From Cycas panzhihuaensis (Eukaryota > Cycadophyta), in the NCBI GenBank assembly GCA_023213395.1, contig CM041465.1:55125741-55189740 (forward strand): a DNA stretch of 64,000 nucleotides, in the 5' to 3' direction. Below, in pieces: positions 54,944-64,000 of this stretch. The notes under the pieces were generated by a model. That model did no database searches. It was given only the letters and a program-made list of their open reading frames with translations, and was not told the origin of the DNA. Positions within the stretch are counted from its first letter, which is position 1; each line of letters starts with the position of its first letter. The translations under genes and the position numbers were made by a program.

Positions 54944-57055
54944 TATTAATCATCTTTGTTAATCTTGGTTAAGTGTGCATATCTCTTTCCCTAACTAATG
55001 GGATATTACACTAATTTTAAATTCACTTTATTCATTCAATAGAATGAAATGCCCTCTACAATAGAGTGGGTTTAATTAATTTAATATAGATAATTATTTT
55101 TCATTCTCTATTTTAGAGTGTTAAAGGCCTTTAGTTTATGAATTATCCTCATGAAATGATTTATATTTTGTTTTCACAAAATAGGTCATCAAGTTTTTGT
55201 AAAAGAAATTAGCCAATAACTAACTAATTATCTTTTTGTTTGATACTTCTATCGATCTTGTATTAATATATTATGGGCTTTTAAATTAAATGAGATTTAA
55301 ACGGAAGCGTGAAAAGGAAGTATACGTTACCTTGTTTTACACTCAATCGCTCAATAGGACAAAATAGATACTATCATTACAATGCCTTTTAGATGATTTG
55401 GTTATCCATGGCCTTTTAAAATAGTAGGATATAATTTCAGGAGGATCTCATTTATGTCCTTATATTTAACTATATTTATGGTGTTACATGATGTATTCAT
55501 TAATTGCAAGGCTATTGGAGGACTTAGATGCAATTGTCCCAACTTTTGTCAAGAATATTCTAAATTAAAGGAAAAGGTATGAATTTAGATTGTTGATACT
55601 GAATAGATATTTATTATAGTCCAACCAAACATTGAATTTGTACTCTCTTTCTTTTTCCTTTTCTTTCTTTTCTTTTCATTTGTGTGTGTGTGGGGGTTGG
55701 AGGGGTTGGGGTGGGTATGGGCATGTGTGTATGTGTGGGGGAGAGAGAGAGGGGGGGAGAGAAAGAGAGCATAATAGAAAATGAGAGTTCTATGGGGGTT
55801 TTGCCCCTCAATATGATGCCCCAAAGCATATTGGACATCTCATTATGTTAATGTTATGAAGTACACTTCTTTGTTCATCCAACATAATTACCCACATTAA
55901 ATGACATGAATAGAACACATGCACGAGCAATAAATAATTCTAATAAGCAATGCCAATGTTTATTCATTTTTTTAAATGTATTGACAAATCAAAATGGTGT
56001 AAAATAACAAAGTATGCACTTGGAGTTTAGCAAAGTTAGCGAAAAGTTCAAAATGTATGGAGGCATTTGTAATATGTGTATGACACGATCAAACTCTTAG
56101 AAATTGTTAACCCTCCATGGGAATTATTGCCCCAATACTGAGATGTGCATCCTTAGAGAAACAATAATCATAGTAAGCAATACAAATGCCGCTTTACCTT
56201 TCAAAATATGTAAACTAGTCAGTGTGGTATAACATGATATAAGAGTTGTAAATTAAAGACAATGACCTTCTTGACCCATTGAAGGCAACCCTAACAACAA
56301 TTTTGTATTAAGTACTCTCTCTCTCTCTACATGCACCAATCTAAATTATTGTCAAGGATATTCCATGTTAATGGGGCCAAGTAAAGGTTTATAGATTCAT
56401 AAAGATTCTTAAAGTATAAGATCGTAGATTCTTATGGATAAGACACTTGGACAATAATATATCACTTGGTAACTCCTAAAATTACATGTCTTTCTATTTC
56501 TAAAAGAGGTATTGGATGCGTGTACGCATGATGGGATTTCACCTAGTAAAGAAGTGTTATACTCATGAATTATTCATGGCAGGTCCCCACAATCCACCAA
56601 CATATGCGTTTGATAATTAGAATGTAAGTCTAACACCATAATTGAAAAGCAATAGTCTAGCTAGAATGGTTGAAACTATCTTTCGTACTAAAAAATGTAA
56701 AATTATTCTATTAAACACAGTCGGGTGGATGGGACCATACCCATGTCTGATTTTATAGGGCCACAATCTTGAGCGTTGAGATATGTTCAAAGGTAAATGA
56801 GGAAACAGTTCTGCCAGGATTTAGAAATTAACCTCTACCAAATGTATGAGATGCGATTGAAAGCACACTTTACCATCAAATTCGAGTTCATGGGCTGCGA
56901 AATTCTAATTATCAATTCATAAGATGCGAATATTTCTTAGAAACGATGAAACCCGTGATGCGATGCGATTTTGACTGTTTTCGGTAGCCAAAGCTGCAAC
57001 TTGTTCTCCAATGTAAAACGTTGTAATGGGGAATTAATATGCCATGGGTGAACAA
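54944..57055. other. Intergenic DNA upstream of legumain gene
   Basis: AT-rich with no supported gene. It includes a G-rich tract at 55,692-55,721 and a purine microsatellite at 55,737-55,770. Short ORFs on the minus strand over the GT/GA tract are low-complexity artefacts. Confidence 0.5.
55692..55721 (+). other. G-quadruplex-type tract
   Basis: Five G-runs of 3 to 5 bases with loops of 1 to 5 bases, flanked by GT repeats, 1.4 kb upstream of the legumain start codon. Confidence 0.7.
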
Positions 57056-57059
57056 TTAT

Positions 57060-57067
57060 TATATATT
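57060..57067 (+). promoter_or_regulatory. Candidate TATA box of legumain gene
   Basis: TATATATT lies 75 bp before the start codon. Transcription starting about 30 bp downstream would give a 5' leader of roughly 45-50 bases. Position and sequence fit, but no transcript evidence is available here. Confidence 0.45.
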
Positions 57068-57141
57068 CTTTTGAGTACCCTGCACATTCGAGTGCGTGTG
57101 TCATCTGGTGTTTGAATTTGAGTTGAAGATTGTCGTAGGTA

Positions 57142-60100
57142 ATGGGCTCTCCACTTAAGTGCTCTGTTGGTGTCGTGCTGCTGTTAATCTGCTTTGGATC
57201 GCATAGCATAGCAGATGCCAGCAGAAGTAGTTTCGATGGGATAATTCGGATGCCCATCACCACTAAGAACCTTCAAACACTCAGTGAGAATAAATCTGAT
57301 GAAGGTGATAAAATCGCTAGGAGGTGGGCTATTCTTGTTGCAGGCTCTTCCGGATATTACAACTACAGACACCAGGTCGACATATGTTCGTTCATCCAAC
57401 TATGCATAGTTATGCGTAGATAGAATCATGTCATCTTTAGATATAAGTTTATAGGGAGTGATCTTCTATACATGTTTTTATCACAGACAGTTTGCGGATA
57501 TAGTTAAAACAAAAGACACTCATATATAGATTTATACCTATGGTATACATATGTACCTTTGTTTGACATCTGAATCTACAGATATAAGTCATAGATACAT
57601 AGATTGAGATATGTTTCATTCATATCTCTATATATATTGGCTGCTGCCAGCATTTCTTCTTGTTGCTGGTTGTGGGGTCAGAAGAGAGCGATGAGAATTA
57701 GTAGAGTACATCTAGATGTGTCAAATAAGTTCTACATGAAAATTAGAATTAGTGGAGTACATGTAGATGTGATTTGTTTTCTCATTCCATGCAGGCTGAT
57801 GTTTGTCACGCATATCAAATTCTGAGGAGAGGAGGATTGAAAGAGGAGAACATCGTCGTATTTATGTACGATGACATTGCTTACAGTCCAGCAAATCCTC
57901 GACCTGGAATTATTATCAACCATCCTCAGGGAAGAGATGTGTATGCGGGGGTTCCTAAGGTGCAGTCCCAGCTTTAACCAGTAGAAACATGTGGTATTGT
58001 CTATTTCTTCTTTCTGAATTGTGTGCATCGTGCAGGACTACACTGGGAAGAATGTTAGTGTAGATAATTTCTTTGCTGTTTTCCTTGGAGACAAAGCTTC
58101 AGTTAGAGGTGGAAGTGGAAAGGTTGTTGATAGCGGTCCCAATGACCATATCTTCATTTACTACACCGATCATGGAGGCCCGGGAGTGCTTGGTGAGTAA
58201 ATATTACCAAAATTTGAGATAGAGTACACCAATTTGAAGCATAGATCTGGCATCTAAGATTCAAGGATGTTTGTACAAGGCCTGATGTATCAACTCGGTC
58301 TGAGAGGATGTTCTATAATTCCTTCATTCATTCGTATGCCCCAGCACAAGTTACATTCCGATGTATCATGTGTGAATTCCCCTGTGACCCCCAAATCCTG
58401 TTGTTTAAGTCCAGAGAAAACAATGTCTGTACGAACTTCTTTGTGATGAAATCACCGAACATTAATGCATCTTGACTTTATTTGTGATCTATAACAAAAT
58501 GGCTTTGGTCTAGTGCTTCCACCATAGTAGATTTTTGCCTCTCCATCCTTACCTGTTCAATTCTGTACGGTTAGCATAGGACCCAGTTCAGAGGGGACGA
58601 TGCATCTCTTTGGGAAACTAGCCCCTTTTAACACCTAGATCAATAATATACATTACACATATTTTATTGAATATATCCCCTGCAAGCCTCTCTTATACAT
58701 GTTTCTGCAAAAATGACTCGGCAGATTATTCTCATGCCAACTTTCATTTGTTTTATATTGTTAGTCAACATGTTAAGTTTCATGCTTCTGAGGCTTTATT
58801 CGTGTGGTTGATGAAAATGGGTTGCAGGAATGCCTACTCGTCCGAATCTTTATGCAGATGATTTCAATGAAGTGTTGAAACAAAAATATGCTGCTGGCAC
58901 CTACAAACAAATGGTGAGTAGAGCCATGTAAGACAAAAGGCAAAAGCCATCAGTTTCTTTGTTACTTTCAGTTTTTAGCATCTTCATTAATCCGAAGGAG
59001 CAGGCTTTTGGAGTTACGACACTACCCCACATCAGAGGACTAATTTAATTTCTCATGGAATTACACCACTTCCACACGGTACTATATAGTCACCACAACC
59101 ACAGCTGGATGTACTCTGCTAAGGGTAGCAGGGTTATCAATCACCATGGGAAATCGGCTTGCAGGGGTTTGCTTTGGTTATAGTGCTTGTGTTCTTATAT
59201 ATGGCCAACTTTTGTGGTCATTGCAGAGTTGGGTAAATCTGACAATTGAGTCTAGATGCGCTGTATGTCTTATGATTGAAGAATCCCTGGTAGCAGCTTG
59301 GGAGAATATTTGAAGCCCCGGAGTCAGTATCATAAAACCGCTAACATAACTTGTTTGAACAATCAGGTAATTTATGTTGAAGCATGTGAAAGTGGAAGCA
59401 TATTCGAGGGACTACTTGCAGAGGGTATGAATATTTATGTTACAACAGCATCAAATGCAGAGGAAAGCAGCTGGGGAACCTATTGTCCTGGAATGAGGCC
59501 TCCTCCTCCTCTTGAATATGACACCTGCCTTGGAGATCTGTATAGTGTGGCTTGGATGGAGGACAGGTTTGGCCGTATCCACTGCAATTATTTTATAGCT
59601 CAAATTTGTATTAAGCCCAACAAAAATTCTTCAGACTATAGCCAATTGTAAATTTGATTGTCACTTATTGTGTTGGCAGTGAAGCGCACAATTTGCTGGT
59701 GGAAACCTTAAATCAGCAGTATGTTTCGGTAAGTGTAGTCAACTCCCAGAAATGGAATTTTAGAATGAACGATATTCAGGTAGTTTATGTACAGGAATGT
59801 CAGTTTCCAATAAGAATTTGGTCGTGTTCCTCTATCCGTTGATGTGAATTAGTGATCGCATTTCCATCCACTTGTCCCAATTCTGAATCCCCAGAAGTAT
59901 AGGCCTTAATGTCATAGTTGGATGCACCTGCTAACAAGATTCCAGAGCTCGGTTTCCTGCTCTTAACCATTTTTTATTAGTTCTCTTGAGATATAGGTAT
60001 CCTGCGTCCTACTGATAGAAGATTAGTGCGTCCATATCGATTCTTGATATGAGGTTGTCCTCTAATATTGGAGGTAGAGTGTTTCAAGGCTTATATTTGA

Positions 60101-61664
60101 GCGATTTGTAGTTTCTGCCTGTAAGGCTCTCTGTCATTCCTTCCATCACTAATTAGTTTAAATCATTCGATCATATATATATATGTGTGTGTGTGTAAGA
60201 GAGAGAGAGAGCTCTTATCCATGTAGTGCGTCAGTGATGCACATGTACCATGAAACTCATACGTTTCTATGTTATTGCCAGCTGAGTATCTTTTTCCCTT
60301 ACTGAACTGGAGGCACACATCTAAGATCAGCACTGCATCTTTCATGCTGATATTATAGATTTACGACAGAGTGCAACACTAGATAGCCATATCCTTAAAC
60401 GTGCAAATATTTATGAATGCTTAATGTTGCAAAACACGGTAGCAGCCTGATATTTTCAATTCCTTCGGTCGACTTCATAGAAATAGAGATCCATATCAGT
60501 CATGTTTAATACTATTTTATGTTGGAGTGTTGCTAAGCCAGACATTTTACAGGTGAGGGATAGGACATCCAACAACAATACATATGACATGGGCTCCCAT
60601 GTGATGCAATATGGCGACATACTTATCAGCAAGGAACCATTGTCCTTGTACCTGGGATTTGACCCCGCCAATGCCAACGTTACTTCTGCCAATGAGAACG
60701 ATTTGCCCCAAGTTTTGCAAGAGAAGGATGTTAGAGCTGTCAACCAGAGAGATGCAGATCTCCTTTACCTGTGGCAAAAGGTTGGTAGCTGGAATCATAT
60801 TGAATCTATAGTACGATGATCCAGTAATCCTTATAATCGTTATGCTGGCTTCTTCAGTTGTGGTTACCTTGTTTTTGTCAGATAATAATAGCTGCTATTT
60901 AAATAAGCTCTGGCATGTTTCAAATTTTTCATCGGTGTTACCGTATTACACCGTTCGGATGACAGGGAACGAGTGGAGTAGTTACCACTCTTACAATCTA
61001 TAGCTATATTAATTATGAGAGCTATTTCTTTGTGTTTTACATATGTAGTATAAAAGATACAAGGACGACTCCCCCGAAAAGCTGGACGCTCAGAAAGAGA
61101 TGGTGGAATTAATGACACATCGGGTGCATGTAGACAGAAGTGTAAAGATTATTGGAGAGCTGTTGTTTGGATCAGAAATGGGTCCTGCTGTGTTGAAAGC
61201 CGTGCGACCCCCAGGGCAGGCATTGGTGGATGACTGGGACTGCCTTAAAACAATGGTAACATTTTATCCCCATTACTATTCGATCTTCCTCTGTTTGTAC
61301 TTCCCCAGTTCTACAAATAAATACAGGGGCGAAAAAATCATGAAATACCCTCTCCAAAGGCTGCTCCTTGCTTACGTTCTACCGGTTGTAAGTAGTATAA
61401 GGTTTGATACTGAGCAATAGGGAAGGATTCTAGTCGGTGCACACCTTAATGGCCGCTGCTAACGCTTCTCGCATATGACAGGTTCGCACATTCGAATCCC
61501 ATTGTGGATCACTTGCCCAGTATGGCTTGAAACACATGCGTGCTCTAGCAAATATCTGTAACCGAGGTGTTACGGCGGATTCTATGAGCGCAGTTTCTGC
61601 TGAAGCATGCGCTCAAATTCCATCAGGGTTCTGGAGTTCACTCCAAGGAGGGTACAGTGCTTGA
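57142..61664 (+). CDS. VPE: Vacuolar processing enzyme (legumain, asparaginyl endopeptidase), nine exons
   Basis: Exons: 57,142-57,375; 57,795-57,959; 58,036-58,192; 58,828-58,913; 59,367-59,566; 59,680-59,728; 60,553-60,780; 61,049-61,255; 61,482-61,664. All introns are GT-AG, the frame is continuous, and the predicted protein is 502 residues, the usual length. It is a C13-family cysteine protease that cleaves after Asn (and Asp) in the vacuole, maturing storage proteins and acting in cell death. Residues 1-26 are a signal peptide (hydrophobic [11 protein letters not shown]). [20 protein letters not shown] starts the catalytic domain. His179 lies in YYTDHGGPG and Cys221 in EACESGS. The substrate pocket region is [15 protein letters not shown]. 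The C-terminal prodomain has [15 protein letters not shown] and [21 protein letters not shown] is slightly proline-rich. The start is the first Met before the signal peptide. It looks intact and functional. Confidence 0.95.
60173..60211 (+). repeat. Compound microsatellite in legumain intron 6
   Basis: AT, then GT, then GA dinucleotide runs within the 824-bp sixth intron. No effect on splice sites. Confidence 0.9.
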
Positions 61665-62298
61665 TCATATTATTCTAGACGGGCTGAGTCCAGAATCCGA
61701 ATTATGGGGTGGAGTGTCTCGTACATATGTGAAATTGTTATGCTATTATGGCTTAGATCGTTGATGAAGGCCAAAAGAATGTGCCATGCTCAGATGTATT
61801 TATTTAAACCATGTATTTAGATATATTTATATACACTCTCGATCAGTGTCTTAGCTTTTGGATTATTTTCTATTATCATTCCAGCTCTTGGCTTTATGGC
61901 TGTCCAAGCTCTGTTCACGGTGATCTCTCTATTGGAAAGCGTTGCTATTCAATATGGTTGAGGGGTCTTATTGCGGGGTCTTATTTTAACCTCCTTTGGA
62001 ATTGAGTGTCCTAAAGGACTTTTGTAATCAGAAACCCTAGGCAATATAAAATGAATGTTTTCTTTGATATATTTGAAATTCAAATTGCCACCTGTGAATG
62101 CTGACAGTGTGGAGAGCAATATCTGGGCATGACATTCTATAATTTTCTGTTTAGTACTTGCTTCATATTTTTCCCAATTCTCTTTTTCATATTTATATAT
62201 TCTGGCATTTCCTACTTTTTAAAAATTATGCAGCAAATGGCTTCAAGATTCTCTCAAAATATCGTTTTCCCTTTTTGTGTCATTTATGATATAATAGA
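61665..62298 (+). other. Legumain 3' flank
   Basis: It probably includes the 3' untranslated region. TTTTGTAATC at about 62,014 and AATATAAAATGAATG at 62,042-62,056 are weak plant-type polyadenylation signals. No further ORF is supported. Confidence 0.4.
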
Positions 62299-62317
62299 CT
62301 CTCTCTCTCTCTCTCTC
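62299..62317. repeat. (CT)n microsatellite
   Basis: A 19-base CT run. Confidence 0.95.
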
Positions 62318-64000
62318 CTTTCCTTTTGTCGGATCATGCAGGCGGCAGCAATGGGAGCAGAGGTTATGATCTGAACAAGCAGCTATGATGTCACAAGACC
62401 TCCACAGGCTGATTATCCCATAATCAAAGAACATAACAGATCAAAAAGTACAGCCATCAGATGGTTTCAAATGCACAAGACAAGCAGATTTGGGACACAG
62501 CTTGCGACCTGAAACACAGATACATGTTACAGAAAACTCCAAAACCTTGAGAGTCTTGAAATCAAAAGGAATACATTATACCGGAAAGAAGTCATCAATG
62601 ATAAACCCACACCTCAACCATAACTGCCTAAACTTGTTGGCACAGAGTTAAAACAGCCCATCTGAAATATCAGGGCTAACTAAAATGGCCTACAAATTGA
62701 GACAGTTAGATGTGTGATAATAAACATACCTTGACAAGAGAGGACATCTCATCTTTGCAGATCTGGAAAAGTCAAAGGGAACTATAGTTTGCATACACAC
62801 ACACACACACACACATATACAAGGGGGGTCACAGTGAAATGAGAGTTGCCTATGTGGTTATAGGAGCCCCATTTTTTGTATGCAATGGTCACTTAACCAA
62901 TGCTCTGAAGTGAATGCAGCTCTTAAACTAGTCAGGAAACTGCACTGTGAGAACCAACTAGAATTTTATCCCAAGTGAAACCCTAATTAGTGTGAAAGCA
63001 TTGAAAATAGAAACAATGAAACGAGAAAACGGATTATCAGTAACTTGATTTAAAACCATCTAAAATCCAAGCAATGTGTGAAACCCAAACCAAGAGCAAT
63101 CAAACCAAAGGCTAGGGGCGATTTTGAGCGGATATTAGTACTTCTAGATCAATTATAGTATTACTGAAATAATGATGTCATAGGTGCTGAAAGATGGCAG
63201 GGAACACTTGCTTCAAAAAATCTAAGAAACAATGTATCAACAATCAGATTTTGATATTTTTTTAATATGAAGCTAAAATTATATTGCGTCAACAACTAGA
63301 TTTTGAAAAAGAAGAAACTAGCTTGCATAATCAAATTAAAGACTTAACTTTCCAGCAATCTAAACTAAATAAAAGTAATGTAATTTTACTTAAAAACAGG
63401 GCTAATCCCTGTCCCCTTCCACTTGATTGTAGAATGCACTAATGTTCCAATGACCAAGAACTTTGAAAACAAATACTTGGAATTCTAACATAAGCACTCA
63501 TGAATAAACTGGGACTTCACGAGAATTTAGTCAAAAGCTAGCTACTAGAGATCATAGAGAAGAAGGTAAGGAACAGATCAACTACCATGGAAAACAAAAG
63601 GAAACATCAAAATCCTATTAGAAAAGATTGGGGCAACATATAGTAATCTAAGACCCTCAACTATCTTATACATCAAAAGAAACATGGACAACTCTACAAG
63701 CTCACAAATTTTCTTAGGGCTAAGCTTTTCTAGCATGATCACTTATAAATAAACTAGAGCTTGCTTCACAAGAAGGACTAGCAAGTAGGATTGGGGCCCA
63801 TAATAAGACTTGTTCTAAGGTTGACTTTTCTCAAGAGCTTAGTGAGAACATCTTTATTCACTATGTGGACTAATCATACAAGTAGAGACTATATGCAAAA
63901 GATTTGGCATTTAGACATTAGGGAACAATTCTAGGAATGGCTCTAGTAGTAGAAATGATAAAATTGAGAGAGAATTCACAAGAAAATACACAGTGGAATG
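62318..64000. other. AT-rich flank, possible intron of a minus-strand gene
   Basis: No ORF of note on either strand. A (CA)n run lies at 62,795-62,814. Two minus-strand segments with splice-like borders (62,467-62,508 and 62,730-62,762) are described in the findings. Beyond 62,815 nothing was recognised. Confidence 0.35.

Noticed and set aside
55585-55838. Minus-strand ORFs of 74-79 codons rich in Pro, Thr and His
   Set aside because: Translation of GT/GA microsatellite sequence only.
57604-57825. 73-codon ORF within the legumain gene
   Set aside because: It lies in intron 1 and runs into exon 2 out of phase with the legumain frame.
61811-62005. 64-codon ORF downstream of legumain
   Set aside because: AT-rich, no motif, lies in the probable 3' untranslated region or flank.

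Overview
The window is nuclear DNA from a land plant, probably a seed plant with a large, retrotransposon-rich genome. It carries one intact intron-containing plant gene, a nine-exon vacuolar processing enzyme (legumain). The rest is LTR-retrotransposon sequence and AT-rich intergenic DNA. I saw no rRNA or tRNA gene, no CRISPR array and no bacterial operon. The species cannot be fixed from sequence alone; a gymnosperm-like genome would fit but is not shown.

Bases 1 to about 53,280 read as one nest of retrotransposons. The outermost layer is an old + strand Ty3/gypsy element (here 'A', Tat-like). Its surviving parts are an RNase H/integrase remnant (12,651-14,087), an antisense gene remnant resembling plant mobile domain proteins (14,718-16,850, - strand), a second RNase H-like ORF (17,934-18,530), a 3' untranslated region (39,862-40,084) and a split 3' LTR (40,085-41,100 plus 51,240 to about 53,280). 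A Ty1/copia element with a large internal deletion sits inside A (18,740-39,856, target duplication CCCCT on both sides). Gypsy element 'B' sits inside the copia 3' LTR (20,613-39,709, + strand, target duplication GTGAT on both sides). A gag-protease-only element '2' sits inside B's 5' LTR (21,419-31,242, - strand). A second copy of that gag-protease-only family, element '3', sits inside A's 3' LTR (41,101-51,239, - strand). On the left, A is interrupted by a tandem pair of small non-coding LTR units with initiator-Met-tRNA-type primer sites (8,834-12,650). These are cut in turn by gypsy element 'C', which has gag, protease, RT, RNase H and integrase remnants and runs off the window (1-8,833, - strand).

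Elements 2 and 3 are the most unusual part. Both have LTRs of about 2.5 kb, a primer site, gag and protease. Reverse transcriptase, RNase H and integrase are absent and are replaced by a shared segment of about 490 bp followed by a tandem array of 85-bp units, each able to fold as a long hairpin (3 units in element 2, 6 in element 3). A diverged single unit lies just after the integrase of A. They look like one mobilised non-autonomous family that would depend on relatives such as B or C for enzymes.

From about 53,280 to 57,000 lies AT-rich intergenic DNA with a long fold-back structure (arms about 213 bp), microsatellites and a G-quadruplex-type tract. The legumain gene (57,142-61,664) encodes a predicted 502-residue vacuolar cysteine endopeptidase with both catalytic residues. 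Bases 61,665-64,000 hold its 3' flank and AT-rich DNA with two simple repeats and a weak hint of a minus-strand gene.
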